Shown one piece after another: positions 17,197 through 26,234 of a stretch of DNA of 64,000 bases (positions within the stretch are counted from its first letter, which is position 1; each line of letters starts with the position of its first letter). The DNA comes from DASRDR01 sp963812945 [NCBI: uncultured Candidatus Rokubacteria bacterium] (lineage in GTDB: Bacteria > Methylomirabilota > Methylomirabilia > Rokubacteriales): contig CAWEXD010000008.1 in NCBI GenBank assembly GCA_963812945.1, forward strand, positions 3,100,001 to 3,164,000, in the 5' to 3' direction. The notes under the pieces were generated by a model, which did no database searches, was not told where the DNA came from, and was given only the letters and a program-made list of their open reading frames with translations. The translations under genes were made by a program, and so were the position numbers.

Positions 17197-18792
17197 ATGT
17201 GTCAGCCAAGCGGGTTTCGAGCCAGGGCCTGGATGGTCGGGGCAGGGATGATCCTTCTCGCCGCGAGCGGCGGCAGCCGTGACGCGATTGCACAGGTCGC
17301 GCTGCCGAAGGTCAAGGTCCAGGCGCCCGGCGGCGCCCTGGAAGTCCGCGAGGGCAGCGGCGACATGCAGCGCTGGCTCACCGAGCGCGCCGTCAACGAG
17401 CCCGAGGTGGTTCATTTCCGTTGGAAGACCCAGCGCTCCGATGTCACCTCCGCCACCTGGGTCGTGATGCTCGGGTCCCCCTCGGCCAGCGTCCTGAGCT
17501 CGGGCCCCGCGGGCGCGGCGCCTCCGGCCGGCCAGCTCCGTTTCTTCGCCGCGGACCTGCGGTCCGTCCTGCCGCCGCAGCCGCCGGCCACACCTCGGGA
17601 CTACTGGGTTGCCCTCGACGTGGACCTCAAAGGCGGCGGGAAGATCCGGTCGACGCCCGTCAAGCTCACCTACCGGAAGCCGTCAGACACCGTGACGAAG
17701 TTCACGGACGAGGGTCTGGACAAGCCGCTCGAGCCGATCGTGGAGTCGGTGCGGAAGACGTTCGGCATCCCCGCGATGGGGGGCGCCATCATCCGGAAGA
17801 ACGGCACGACGAAGGTGGGCGTCAGCGGCATCCGCCGCCAAGGCTACCAGACCAGGGTGACGCCCAACGATCGCTGGCACCTCGGATCCGACACCAAAGC
17901 GATGACCGCCACCCTCGCCGCCATCCTCGTGGATCGCGGCGTGATCGGCTGGCAGACCACGCTGGCCGACGCATTCCCCGAGCTCAGCGGCGGCATGAAC
18001 GCGGCCTATCGGACCATCAGGCTCCTCGAGCTCCTCCGGCACCGAGGAGGGGTACCCGAGGGACACGCGGGTCAGGACAACTCTCTCGAGAAGGAAGACG
18101 AGAGCAATCGTACCCGCCGGTACCTCTTCACCGAGGCGGTGACCGCGGGCGCTCCCAGCCACGTGCCCGGCAAGTTCGTCTACTCCAACGCCGGCTACAT
18201 CATCGCGGCCGCGATGCTGGAGAAGCGCGCCAACCGAGACTGGGAAGAGATGATGCGGACCGAGCTGTTCCAGCCGCTGGGGGCACAGCAGACGGGATTC
18301 GGCCCCCCGGAATGGGAGATCACGGCCCCCGGGCCGGGGGCGCCTGCGATCCCACGGCAGCCCTGGGGACATCGGCCGACGATGGGGGTCTGGGACGGGA
18401 AGAGGTTGCCGGCGGCGGCGCCCGCCGGCGACGTGCACGCGAGCCTCCGGGACTGGGGACGATTCATCCTCCTCCACCTGAACGGACAGCACGGGGCGCT
18501 CAAGCTCAGCCCGACCTCCATCACCCATCTCCACTCGCCGCACGTCACCTACAACCCGTCGGACTCGTCGAAGTACGACGTGGCCTACGCCGCGGGATGG
18601 GGCACTGACGTCAAGGGCAGCTACAGCCACGATGGTTGCATCACGTGGTGGTACGCGCGGGCGACCTTCCACATGATCCAGGGTTACGGGGTCCTGGTCA
18701 CCGCAAACATGGCCGATGCGGAGTGCGGCGGGACGGTCGTCAAGGCGATCGACGCCCTCGAGGCGCGCCTCATGCAGTACATGGGTTACTGA
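17197..18792 (+). CDS. Secreted serine hydrolase, beta-lactamase/class C type
   Basis: 531 aa from ATG 17197, chosen because GAAGGAGGGAG lies directly upstream. A signal peptide ends at about AIA-QVAL (residue 32). Residues 40-165 form an Ig-like beta domain. The catalytic domain follows, with the SxxK tetrad SDTK at 231-234, YSN at 329-331 and a C-terminal HDG in place of KTG. This is the beta-lactamase-related family that includes esterases, D-aminopeptidases and carboxypeptidases. Its position between peptide transporter genes suggests cleavage of extracellular peptides or amides, but true beta-lactamase activity is not indicated. The extra N-terminal domain makes it longer than usual members. 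Confidence 0.8.
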   Translation: MCQPSGFRARAWMVGAGMILLAASGGSRDAIAQVALPKVKVQAPGGALEVREGSGDMQRWLTERAVNEPEVVHFRWKTQRSDVTSATWVVMLGSPSASVLSSGPAGAAPPAGQLRFFAADLRSVLPPQPPATPRDYWVALDVDLKGGGKIRSTPVKLTYRKPSDTVTKFTDEGLDKPLEPIVESVRKTFGIPAMGGAIIRKNGTTKVGVSGIRRQGYQTRVTPNDRWHLGSDTKAMTATLAAILVDRGVIGWQTTLADAFPELSGGMNAAYRTIRLLELLRHRGGVPEGHAGQDNSLEKEDESNRTRRYLFTEAVTAGAPSHVPGKFVYSNAGYIIAAAMLEKRANRDWEEMMRTELFQPLGAQQTGFGPPEWEITAPGPGAPAIPRQPWGHRPTMGVWDGKRLPAAAPAGDVHASLRDWGRFILLHLNGQHGALKLSPTSITHLHSPHVTYNPSDSSKYDVAYAAGWGTDVKGSYSHDGCITWWYARATFHMIQGYGVLVTANMADAECGGTVVKAIDALEARLMQYMGY

Positions 18793-18827
18793 GCCGCGCC
18801 GCTGGCAGCCCGGCAGGAGGTCGACTC

Positions 18828-19319
18828 ATGAGAGCCAGTCGTCCCGTGGGCGCAATCGGGAGCGTCGGGCTGCTTCTGTTCCTGAGCGTGGCGGGGCCGG
18901 GCGTGGTCGGCGCTGTCGACGCGCCGAAGGAGCCGGCCGCCAAGGCACCGCCGACCGGGACCTCCCCTATGGGACCCGAGCCGAGGCTCACCCTCGGGCT
19001 GATCGGCTACACGCCCACTCTCCTGAAGGTGTCGCGGCCGCTCAGCCTGTTCGCCCAGGTTCGGAACGAGGGCAGTGCGGCCAGCACTGTCGGCGCCTTC
19101 CGGCTCAAGCTCGTGTGTCAGGTCCTGGCCGGCGGGCCCACGTGCCCGATCCCCGCCTGGGAGATTCCCCTCCCCGCGATTCAGGTGAACGCCACGCATC
19201 CCGTCGCGACACCGTTCGTGACCCTGACGGCCGTGGGCCAGTACCGGATCACCTTCACCGTCCAGCCTTGGAGCGCCTACGGAACGCCGAGGACCCTGGA
19301 CTTGACCGTGAGTCCGTAG
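18828..19319 (+). CDS. Small secreted protein with CARDB/Ig-like domain
   Basis: 163 aa, ATG 18828 preceded by GGCAGGAGGTCG. A signal peptide (VGLLLFLSVAGPGVVGA) is followed by a Pro/Ala/Lys linker and a beta-rich domain (SLFAQVRNEGSAAST ... QYRITFTVQPW) like CARDB or DUF11-type extracellular modules. Two cysteines (LVCQVLAGGPTC) may form a disulphide. It follows the serine hydrolase by 35 bases and is likely its partner or a co-secreted surface protein. Its specific function is unknown. Confidence 0.65.
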   Translation: MRASRPVGAIGSVGLLLFLSVAGPGVVGAVDAPKEPAAKAPPTGTSPMGPEPRLTLGLIGYTPTLLKVSRPLSLFAQVRNEGSAASTVGAFRLKLVCQVLAGGPTCPIPAWEIPLPAIQVNATHPVATPFVTLTAVGQYRITFTVQPWSAYGTPRTLDLTVSP

Positions 19320-19361
19320 CCCGTGTCCGCCGGCCGGTGCCGGTGGTCCGGTGGTCGGACC

Positions 19362-19391
19362 TTGACAGGATCGTCGGCCCGCGGCTAGGCT
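19362..19391 (+). promoter_or_regulatory. Sigma-70-type promoter for the peptide-binding protein
   Basis: TTGACA at 19362-19367 and TAGGCT at 19386-19391 are separated by 18 bp. The leader to the start at 19577 would be about 180 bases. No terminator or riboswitch fold is obvious within it. Confidence 0.5.
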
Positions 19392-19576
19392 GACCCCATC
19401 CCCCTGTAACGGCTCGCCGGGCCGAACCAACCCGACCGAGCCGGGGCTTTGGCCAGGGTGGCCGAAGTGGCCGTGGAGTCGACCGCGTTCGGTAGCCGCG
19501 GGTCGAAGGTCATCCGGCCCAGCCGTGGCACCGACGGGTCAAGCCAGAACATCCGCTCGAGGAGGGATCTACGACG

Positions 19577-21187
19577 ATGAGGCGAACCAGGACGCTCACC
19601 GGCTCGGTCCTGTGCATCCTGCTGGTCACGGCACTCGTGGTGACCGGCCTTCCGGTCGGGGCGCAGCAGCAGCCCCGGATGGGGGGAGAGCTGATCTTCC
19701 CCGTCCCCTCGGAGCCGCCGTCCTACGACGGCCATCGCGAGGAGACGTTCGGGCTGATCCATCCCTTCGCGCCCTTCTACAGCACGCTGCTCCGCGTCGA
19801 TCCCACCGACCCGAGCGGCACCAAGCCGGTGGGCGATCTGGCCGAAAGCTGGACCATCGCGCCCGGCGGCCTGATGTACACGTTCAAGCTCCGCCAGGGT
19901 GTCAAGTTCCACGACGGCAACGCGCTCACGTCGAAGGACGTGAAGGCGTCCTACGACAAGATCATCTTCCCGCCGGCCGGCGTCGGGTCGAGCCGGAAGG
20001 GCCAGTACCGGGCGGTCGAGGTGGTCGAGGCGCCGGATCCCCAGACCGTGCGGTTCCGCCTGAAGTACCCGGAGAGTTCGTTCATGCTGGCCCTGTCGTC
20101 GCCCTTCAACTTCATCTACCGGGCGGACATCCTGGCGAAGGACATCCACTGGCACGAGAAGAACGTGATGGGGACGGGGCCCTTCAAGTTCGTCGAGCAC
20201 GTGAAGGGCTCGCACGTGGTGGGCAAGAAGAACCCCGACTACTGGGACAAGGGCAAGCCCTATCTGGACGGGTTCCGCGCGGTGTTCGTGCCCTCGTCCT
20301 CGGCGCAGGTCGCGATGGTCCGCGGCGAGCGGGCGCACATCCAGTTCCGCGGCTTCAGCCCCGCCGAGCGTGACAGCTTGGTGCAGGCGCTCGGCAACAA
20401 GATCACGGTCCAGGAGAGCCCCTGGGACTGCATCCTGATGGCCGTCATCAACCACGAGAAGAAGCCCTTCGACGACAAGCGCATCCGACGGGCGCTCACG
20501 CTGGCGCTCGACCGCCACCAGGGCTCCCAGGCGCTGTCCAAGATCGCCATCGTCCGGGACATCGCCGGCATCCAGGTGCCGGGGACGCCCTACGCGACGC
20601 CGCCAGCCGAGCTGGAGAAGCTCGCCGGCTACAGCCGCGACATCAACGCTTCTCGGACCGAGGCGCGACGCCTCCTGAAGGAGGCCGGCGCCGAGGGGCT
20701 CACGTTCACCTTCAAGAACCGCGGCATCCCGATGCCGTACGAGCCGCTCGCCATCTGGATGATCGACCAGTGGCGCCAGATCGGGCTCAACGTCAACCAG
20801 GAGGTCATCGAGGCGGCCGCGTACTACACGCCGCTCCGCGCGGGCGACTTCCAGGTGGCGATGGACTTCCAGTGCGGCTACATCGTCGAGCCCGACCTCG
20901 ACATCTACAAGTTCATCTCGAACGACAAGAACCCGGCGAACTACGGCCGCTACACCGACCGGGTGCTCGACGACCTCTACGACAAGCAGGCGCGAGCGGC
21001 CAACCCAGAGGAGCGGAAGGCGCTCCTCCGCCAGTTCGAGAAGCGCCTCCTCGACGAGGAGGCCCACTATCTCCTGACGCTCCAGTGGCACCGCATCATC
21101 CCCCACAGCAGCAAGGTGAAGGGCTGGCAGGTCACGCCGAGCCACTACCTCAACAACCAGCTCGACGCGGTCTGGCTTTCGGAGTAG
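19577..21187 (+). CDS. Peptide ABC transporter substrate-binding protein (family 5)
   Basis: 536 aa. A Sec signal peptide (MRRTRTLTG ... VGAQQQP) has no lipobox, unlike many Gram-positive homologues. The family-5 hallmarks are present: LAESWTIAPGG, then LRQGVKFHDGNALTSKDV and KNPDYWDKGKPYLDG. These periplasmic proteins bind di/oligopeptides, nickel or other small ligands and deliver them to DppBC-type permeases. It is followed on the same strand by the two permease genes. It is clearly different from the four Tat-exported binding proteins at 41-49 kb (no twin-Arg leader, different N-terminus). Confidence 0.85.
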   Translation: MRRTRTLTGSVLCILLVTALVVTGLPVGAQQQPRMGGELIFPVPSEPPSYDGHREETFGLIHPFAPFYSTLLRVDPTDPSGTKPVGDLAESWTIAPGGLMYTFKLRQGVKFHDGNALTSKDVKASYDKIIFPPAGVGSSRKGQYRAVEVVEAPDPQTVRFRLKYPESSFMLALSSPFNFIYRADILAKDIHWHEKNVMGTGPFKFVEHVKGSHVVGKKNPDYWDKGKPYLDGFRAVFVPSSSAQVAMVRGERAHIQFRGFSPAERDSLVQALGNKITVQESPWDCILMAVINHEKKPFDDKRIRRALTLALDRHQGSQALSKIAIVRDIAGIQVPGTPYATPPAELEKLAGYSRDINASRTEARRLLKEAGAEGLTFTFKNRGIPMPYEPLAIWMIDQWRQIGLNVNQEVIEAAAYYTPLRAGDFQVAMDFQCGYIVEPDLDIYKFISNDKNPANYGRYTDRVLDDLYDKQARAANPEERKALLRQFEKRLLDEEAHYLLTLQWHRIIPHSSKVKGWQVTPSHYLNNQLDAVWLSE

Positions 21188-21283
21188 CGCGCTCGAGGCT
21201 CAGGCCTTGACGTCGATTTCGAGCCGCCGGCCCGCCGCCTCCCGATGGGGGCGGCGGGCGCGCGCCAAGGCAACTGATTCCCC

Positions 21284-22240
21284 GTGACCCGGTACATCCT
21301 GACGCGGTTCTTCCTGATGATCCCCACCCTCCTGGGGGTGGCGGTGCTGGTGTTCGTCCTCCTGCGCGTCCTGCCCGGGGACGTCGTCGAGATGCGCTTC
21401 GCGAGCGGCCAGAACCAGTTCGTCGACCAGAAGATGCTCGACGCGGAGCGCGCCAAGCTCGGCCTCGACAAGCCGATCTGGCAGCAGTTCGGCGTTTACC
21501 TGGCGGGGCTCGTCCGCCTCGACTTCGGCCGCTCGATGTGGACCGGCTCGCCCATCACCGAGGAGATCAAGCTCCGGTTCGCGCTGTCGCTCCAGCTCGC
21601 CCTGATGGCCACGGTGGTCGCGACCGTGCTCGCGATCCCGCTCGGGATCGTCGCCGCCCTGCGCCAGGACACCTGGGTGGACTACTTCGTGCGGGTGTTC
21701 TCGATCGCCGGCCTCGCGATGCCGTCCTTCTGGCTGGGCATCGTCCTGATCCTGACGCTCCTGGTCTTCTTCAAGTGGCTGCCGCCGATGGTCTACACCC
21801 CGTTCTGGGTCGACCCGTGGCAGAACCTCCAGCAGCTCGTCTGGCCGGCCCTCGCCGTCGGCTACCGCTACTCCGCGGTGGCCACGCGCATGACCCGGTC
21901 GGCGATGCTCGAGGTGCTGCGCGAGGACTACATCCGGACGGCCCGGGCCAAGGGCCTCTGGCTGAAGCTGATCCTGACCCGCCACGCGCTCAAGAACGCG
22001 ATGCTGCCGGTGCTGACCGTGATCGCGCTCGAGTTCGCGTTCCTGCTGGGCGGGCTGGTCGTCACCGAGCAGGTCTTCAACCTGAACGGGCTCGGCCTGC
22101 TGTTCGTCCAGGCGATCGCGCACCGCGACTACACGCTCACCCAGGCGCTGGTCTTGCTGGTGGCGGGGACGTTCATCGTGGTCAACTTCTTCGTCGACAT
22201 CGCGTTCGCGTGGATCGACCCCCGGATCCGGTACCGGTGA
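21284..22240 (+). CDS. Peptide ABC transporter permease, DppB type
   Basis: 318 aa, GTG start at 21284 giving MTRYILTRFFLMIPTLLGVAVLVF, the typical first membrane helix of DppB. Six transmembrane helices are visible. The cytoplasmic EAA-loop region (DYIRTARAKGLWLKLILTRHALKNAMLP) contacts the ATPases. It works with the adjacent DppC-type permease and the upstream binding protein. ATPases are not encoded directly after it; the pair at 13309-15338 is the nearest. Confidence 0.9.
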   Translation: MTRYILTRFFLMIPTLLGVAVLVFVLLRVLPGDVVEMRFASGQNQFVDQKMLDAERAKLGLDKPIWQQFGVYLAGLVRLDFGRSMWTGSPITEEIKLRFALSLQLALMATVVATVLAIPLGIVAALRQDTWVDYFVRVFSIAGLAMPSFWLGIVLILTLLVFFKWLPPMVYTPFWVDPWQNLQQLVWPALAVGYRYSAVATRMTRSAMLEVLREDYIRTARAKGLWLKLILTRHALKNAMLPVLTVIALEFAFLLGGLVVTEQVFNLNGLGLLFVQAIAHRDYTLTQALVLLVAGTFIVVNFFVDIAFAWIDPRIRYR

Positions 22241-22253
22241 GGGCCGCGGGCTG

Positions 22254-23156
22254 ATGGCGATCAACCCTCCGGTCGGGGTCTTCACCGACCTCGCGCCCGC
22301 CGAGCCGGCGGCGCGATGGCTGGACGGGCCCCGCGAGTTCGTGCGCCGGCGCCCGCTCGGCGCGCTGGGCGCCGCCTTCATCGTGCTGATGCTGGTGGTC
22401 GCGATCTTCGCCCCGATCCTGGCCACGCACAATCCCCTGGCCAACGACTACGGCGCCATGCTCGCGCCACCGGGCGCCCAGCACTGGCTGGGCACCGACA
22501 CGCACGGCCGCGACCTCTACTCGCGGCTCCTGTTCGGGTCGCGGACGGCGCTGCTCGTGGGGTTCGGCGCCTCCGTGCTCGGCTCCACGCTGGGCGCGGT
22601 GATCGGAGTGGCCAGCGCCTACTTCGGCGGGCGCCTGGATCTCATCCTCCAGCGGTTCATGGACGTGTTCCTCTCGCTCCCGCTCATCATCCTGGCGCTC
22701 GCGGTCGTGGTGATCCTGGGCACGGGCGCCCTCAACGTCGTGCTCGCCATCATGATCCCGATGATCCCGCGCTGCGCCCTGGTCATCCGCTCGAGCGCCC
22801 TCGCCATCCGCGAGATGCCCTACGTCGACGCGGCGCGCGCGGCGGGGTTCGGTCACGCGCGGATCATCCTGCGCCACATGCTGCCCAACGTGATGGCGCC
22901 CTACCTGATCATGCTGACCGCCTTCCTGGGCCAGGCCATCCTGGCGGAGGCCTCGCTGTCGTTCCTGGGCCTCGGGGTCCAGGAGCCGACCGCCGCGTGG
23001 GGGCTCATGCTCCGCGGCGCGGCCGTGGAGTTCGCCGAGGCGGCCCCCTGGATGGGTATCTTCCCCGGCCTGGCCATCAGTCTCGCCGTCTTCGCGTTCA
23101 ATCTGTTCGGCGACTCGCTCCGCGACGCCCTCGATCCCCGGCTGCGCACGCAATAG
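22254..23156 (+). CDS. Peptide ABC transporter permease, DppC type
   Basis: 300 aa, starting 13 bases after the DppB-type gene. DppC hallmarks are visible: an N-terminal cytoplasmic segment and first helix, GTDTHGRDLYSRLLFGSRTAL, the EAA loop (PYVDAARAAGFGHARIILRHMLPN) and the terminal GDSLRDALDPR. It forms the heterodimeric channel with DppB. It ends the transporter cluster; the next gene has its own sigma-54-type promoter. Confidence 0.9.
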   Translation: MAINPPVGVFTDLAPAEPAARWLDGPREFVRRRPLGALGAAFIVLMLVVAIFAPILATHNPLANDYGAMLAPPGAQHWLGTDTHGRDLYSRLLFGSRTALLVGFGASVLGSTLGAVIGVASAYFGGRLDLILQRFMDVFLSLPLIILALAVVVILGTGALNVVLAIMIPMIPRCALVIRSSALAIREMPYVDAARAAGFGHARIILRHMLPNVMAPYLIMLTAFLGQAILAEASLSFLGLGVQEPTAAWGLMLRGAAVEFAEAAPWMGIFPGLAISLAVFAFNLFGDSLRDALDPRLRTQ

Positions 23157-23260
23157 GCAGCCCTCGCCCACGGTGGGGCGAAGTTCCCCGGCCGTGGAAG
23201 TCCTCCCTGCCCCGCGCAGTCGATGGTCCGGATTCAGTGCGTTTTACTGGTCTTTTCGCG

Positions 23261-23276
23261 TGGCACGCCTGTTGCT
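23261..23276 (+). promoter_or_regulatory. Sigma-54 (-24/-12) promoter
   Basis: TGGCACGCCTGTTGCT matches the sigma-54 consensus TGGCACG-N4-TTGCT at every conserved base, with GG (23262-23263) and GC (23274-23275) separated by exactly 10 bp. Transcription would begin near 23287, only about 7 bases before the annotated ATG at 23294. Confidence 0.7.
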
Positions 23277-23293
23277 CTCCAGAGCGAGTCGCA

Positions 23294-23806
23294 ATGGAGA
23301 GCAACGGCAATGGCAACGGCACGGGGCCCCGCTGGTATCTGGTCGTCAAGCCGGATCAGCGTGAGCTCTACGAGACCCTGAAGGAGCGGCTGGAGGGCTC
23401 AGGGGTCGAGGTCCTGCTCGACCGGCGCTCCCGTGAGCGGCGCCGGGGGAGCCTGGGACCCACGATGGATCGCCGGACGGTCGAGCGGCGCCGCCAGCGG
23501 CCCCTCGCGCTCCTGTCGGTGGCCACCGCCACCGCGCCCCAGAAGGCCGCCGAGTCGGCGGCGGCTCAGTCCGCTGCAGCCCCGCGGCTGCGGAACGTGG
23601 CCGTCACCCACCGGTGCCCGACCTGCGCCGAAGCGGTCGAGCTCGAGCTTCCCCGTTTCCCCCATCCGCCGGCGCGCGTGGAGATGGAGGTCGGCCACAC
23701 GACGGGGAACGGCCGCGACGGCCACCACTACGCCGAGATCGCCGCGTTCACGGTCTCCGGCCGGCTGATCCTCTCGCAGCGCGTTCCCGCACGCCGCCCC
23801 GCGTAG
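23294..23806 (+). CDS. Conserved small protein, Arg-rich with CxxC motif, unknown
   Basis: 170 aa. After a Gly/Asn-rich start (MESNGNGNG) comes a short alpha/beta segment (WYLVVKPDQRELYETLKERL), then two basic repeats of DRR-x2-ERRR type around residues 45-66. An Ala-rich linker follows, then CPTC in a region ending VSGRLILSQRVPARRPA. The CPTC could bind metal or nucleic acid together with nearby His residues. I do not recognise a named family. The sigma-54 promoter directly upstream is the best clue: expression is probably switched by an activator such as the one at 34-38 kb. Confidence 0.6.
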   Translation: MESNGNGNGTGPRWYLVVKPDQRELYETLKERLEGSGVEVLLDRRSRERRRGSLGPTMDRRTVERRRQRPLALLSVATATAPQKAAESAAAQSAAAPRLRNVAVTHRCPTCAEAVELELPRFPHPPARVEMEVGHTTGNGRDGHHYAEIAAFTVSGRLILSQRVPARRPA

Positions 23807-23821
23807 GCGGGCGCGCGGGCG

Positions 23822-25084
23822 CTAGAGCAGAAGAGAGCAGCGGGAGGCGCCGGCCGTGACGCCGGCCGCCGGCGCGAGCTCCGCGTAGAGCTCGGCGAGG
23901 CTGCGCCCGACGGAGGGCCAGGCGAAGCGGCGGGCCCACTCCGCCGCCCGGGCGCCGAGCGTCCGGCGCCCCGCGTCATCGGTCAGGAGCTCGGCCACCG
24001 CCCGCGCGAGCACGGCCACGTCGCCCTCGGGGACGAGCCGGCCGGTCGCGCCGTCCTGCACCGTCACCGCCAGGCCACCCGCGCGGGACGCGATCACCGG
24101 CACGCCGGACGCCATCGCCTCCAGCGCGACCATCCCGAACGACTCGTAGCGCGAGGGCATGAGGCAGAGGTCGGCCGCCGCGTAGTAATCGGGGAGCGCC
24201 TCCTGCGGCTGCGGCCCGCGGAAGTCGACCCACGCGCAGAGGCCGAGATCCTGCGCGAGCCGGTGGAGATGCGCGCCGTCCGGCGAGTCGCCCTTCGTGC
24301 CCCCGACGACCAGGAGCGTGAGCCGCGCCGCCGCCAGACCGTCGGACCGGAGCGCCGCGAGCGCGCGGAGGAGGGTCTCGAGCCCCTTGATGGGCGTGAG
24401 GCGGCCGACGAAGAGGAGCACGTGCTCGGCGTCGAGGCCGAGGCGGGCCCGCGCGGCCGCCTGGGGCCGCGGCCGGAACAGCTCGACGTCGACGCCGCAC
24501 GGAATGACCCTCACGCGGCCCGGATCGGCACCCAGGTGCCAGACGAGATCCGCGCGCTCGACCAGGTTGGAGGCGACGATCCGGTCGGCGCCCGCCGCGA
24601 TGCGGATCTCGGCCGCCAGCCGCTCGGCCGGCTCGGTGTCCCCCGAGCCGCGCGCCACCGCGTTCTTGATCGCCCCGAGCGTGTGGAACATGTGGACCAG
24701 CGGCACGTCCCAGCGGCGCGCCAGGTCCAGCCCGGCCAGGCCCGACAGCCAGTAGTGGCTGTGGACGAGGTCGTAGCGCCCCTGCTCCCGCGCGCGAAAC
24801 GCCTCGACCCGCTCCGCGAACGCCGGGAGATGCGCGGCCACCGCGGCCCGCGCGATCGGCCGGGTCGGGCCGGCCGGGACGTGCACGACCCGGGCCCCCG
24901 GCCCGAGCGTCACGACCTCCGGGATCCCGGGATCCTGGCTCCGCGTGAAGACGTCGATCTCCAGCCCGAGCCGGCCCAGCGCGCGCGACACCTCGCGCAC
25001 GTACACGTTCATCCCGCCCGTCTCCTTGCCGCCGAGCGCGGCGAGGGGGCAGGTATGGACCGAGAGGACGGCGAGCCGCGTCAC
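23822..25084 (-). CDS. Glycosyltransferase family 4 (GT-B), MshA-like
   Basis: 420 aa. N-terminal motif SVHTCPLAALGGKETGGMNVYVREV and C-terminal PSRYESFGMVALEAMASG (the E-x7-E retaining GT4 signature) are complete. The closest general type is the retaining GT4 family that includes MshA and sucrose-synthase-like enzymes, which use UDP- or GDP-sugars. No mycothiol genes are nearby, so that specific role is not supported. It is the last gene of a minus-strand pair with the acyltransferase-like gene upstream (28-base gap), which suggests joint modification of a glycan or glycolipid. Confidence 0.8.
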   Translation of the reverse strand: MTRLAVLSVHTCPLAALGGKETGGMNVYVREVSRALGRLGLEIDVFTRSQDPGIPEVVTLGPGARVVHVPAGPTRPIARAAVAAHLPAFAERVEAFRAREQGRYDLVHSHYWLSGLAGLDLARRWDVPLVHMFHTLGAIKNAVARGSGDTEPAERLAAEIRIAAGADRIVASNLVERADLVWHLGADPGRVRVIPCGVDVELFRPRPQAAARARLGLDAEHVLLFVGRLTPIKGLETLLRALAALRSDGLAAARLTLLVVGGTKGDSPDGAHLHRLAQDLGLCAWVDFRGPQPQEALPDYYAAADLCLMPSRYESFGMVALEAMASGVPVIASRAGGLAVTVQDGATGRLVPEGDVAVLARAVAELLTDDAGRRTLGARAAEWARRFAWPSVGRSLAELYAELAPAAGVTAGASRCSLLL

Positions 25085-25112
25085 GGGTCCCGCCTCACCG
25101 GACCGGCGCGCC

Positions 25113-26108
25113 TCATGCCCGCTCCAGGGTCACGCGCAGGACCTCGGTGGGCACGGCGCCGAATCCGTACTTGTACGGCTCCTCGCCGCGCAGGAAGTCG
25201 TAGCGCCGGAAGCCGCGCGCGATCGCATCCTCGATCGTGCGGGCGATGAGCACGACGCCCGGCGACAGGGCGCGCGCCTCCGGGTCGAAGCCGGAATTGT
25301 AGAGGCTCACGGTGCCCGCCTGCTCGAGGCAGAAGAGCGCCGCGGCCGGGCGCTCCTCGAGCCACAGCATCCAGAGGGCCGCCAGCCCCGCGTGGGCCAG
25401 GGCCCCCCCGAGGTCGCGGAAGAAGACCTCCATCGGCTCGTCCATGAAGCGCGCCTTGCCGACCTTGGAGCGCCGGTGGAGGGCGATGAACGCGTCCATC
25501 AGCACCGCCATCGCCGCCGGGGTCCGGGCCACCTCGACGCGCGGCCCTCCCGCCTCGGCGCGGCGGAGCTTCCGCCGGAGCTCGTGGCGGTCCTTCCCGG
25601 AGAGCCCGGCCAGGTACCCGTCCCAGGTCCCCGGGAGCTCGACCACCGGGCACCGCTCCTCGACCTCCACGCGGCAGGTCAGGCCGGCCGACTCGGCCAG
25701 CGTCGTCAGGAGCCCGGGCGTGAGCGACGCGGCTGGAACCGGGCGGAGGTCGAGCCCCCTCCCCGGGCCATCGGCCAGCACCGGGAGCAGCGCCTTCCAG
25801 ACTTCCTCCTCGCGGCCGGCCACGGCGATGAGGTCGAGGTAGTCCGCGACGTCGGTCCCGCCGACCAGGCGGAGGACCGGTCCGTCGGGAGAGGACGTCT
25901 CGCAGAGCGGGAGGAGCCCGACCCATTCCCCCGCCCCGTCCTGGACGGCGAGGAGGCTCAGGGGTCCCGGGGCAAAGGCGCGATACCACGTGGTCTGGAA
26001 CTGCCAGGTGGCGAACGGGACCGGGGCCCGACACCGCTCGACGAGGCGATTCCAGCCCACCTCGCCGATTCCGAGGCTATCCCAGTCGGAGAAGCGCTCG
26101 ACCCGCAT
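25113..26108 (-). CDS. GNAT/FemAB-like acyltransferase (BioF2/CelD type)
   Basis: About 331 aa from MRVERFSDWDSLG (start 26108); the frame is open to 26153, but the extra residues are Pro/Gly-rich and lack a ribosome site. The architecture is that of PF13480-type proteins: FATWQFQTTWYRAF near the start, a central SGKDRHELRRKLRRAE, then ALFCLEQAGTVSLYNSGFDPEA and a terminal YDFLRGEEPYKYGF. That last motif is diagnostic of polysaccharide-associated acetyl/aminoacyl transferases such as CelD. The partner glycosyltransferase lies downstream. The acyl donor and target are unknown. Confidence 0.75.
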   Translation of the reverse strand: MRVERFSDWDSLGIGEVGWNRLVERCRAPVPFATWQFQTTWYRAFAPGPLSLLAVQDGAGEWVGLLPLCETSSPDGPVLRLVGGTDVADYLDLIAVAGREEEVWKALLPVLADGPGRGLDLRPVPAASLTPGLLTTLAESAGLTCRVEVEERCPVVELPGTWDGYLAGLSGKDRHELRRKLRRAEAGGPRVEVARTPAAMAVLMDAFIALHRRSKVGKARFMDEPMEVFFRDLGGALAHAGLAALWMLWLEERPAAALFCLEQAGTVSLYNSGFDPEARALSPGVVLIARTIEDAIARGFRRYDFLRGEEPYKYGFGAVPTEVLRVTLERA

Positions 26109-26234
26109 CGCGTCAGGGCCCCCCGGCCGGCCCCACGGGCCAGCTTGGCTCACCGCACCATGGCGCCTCGGCCACCCGCATCGGTCCGCCGTTGGGACGG
26201 TCCGGCCCCCCCGGGGGGTTCGGCCCAGGGCCGG

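Noticed and set aside
17197-18792. Calling the serine hydrolase an antibiotic beta-lactamase
   Set aside because: The third motif reads HDG rather than KTG, there is an added beta domain, and the family is mostly esterases and peptidases.
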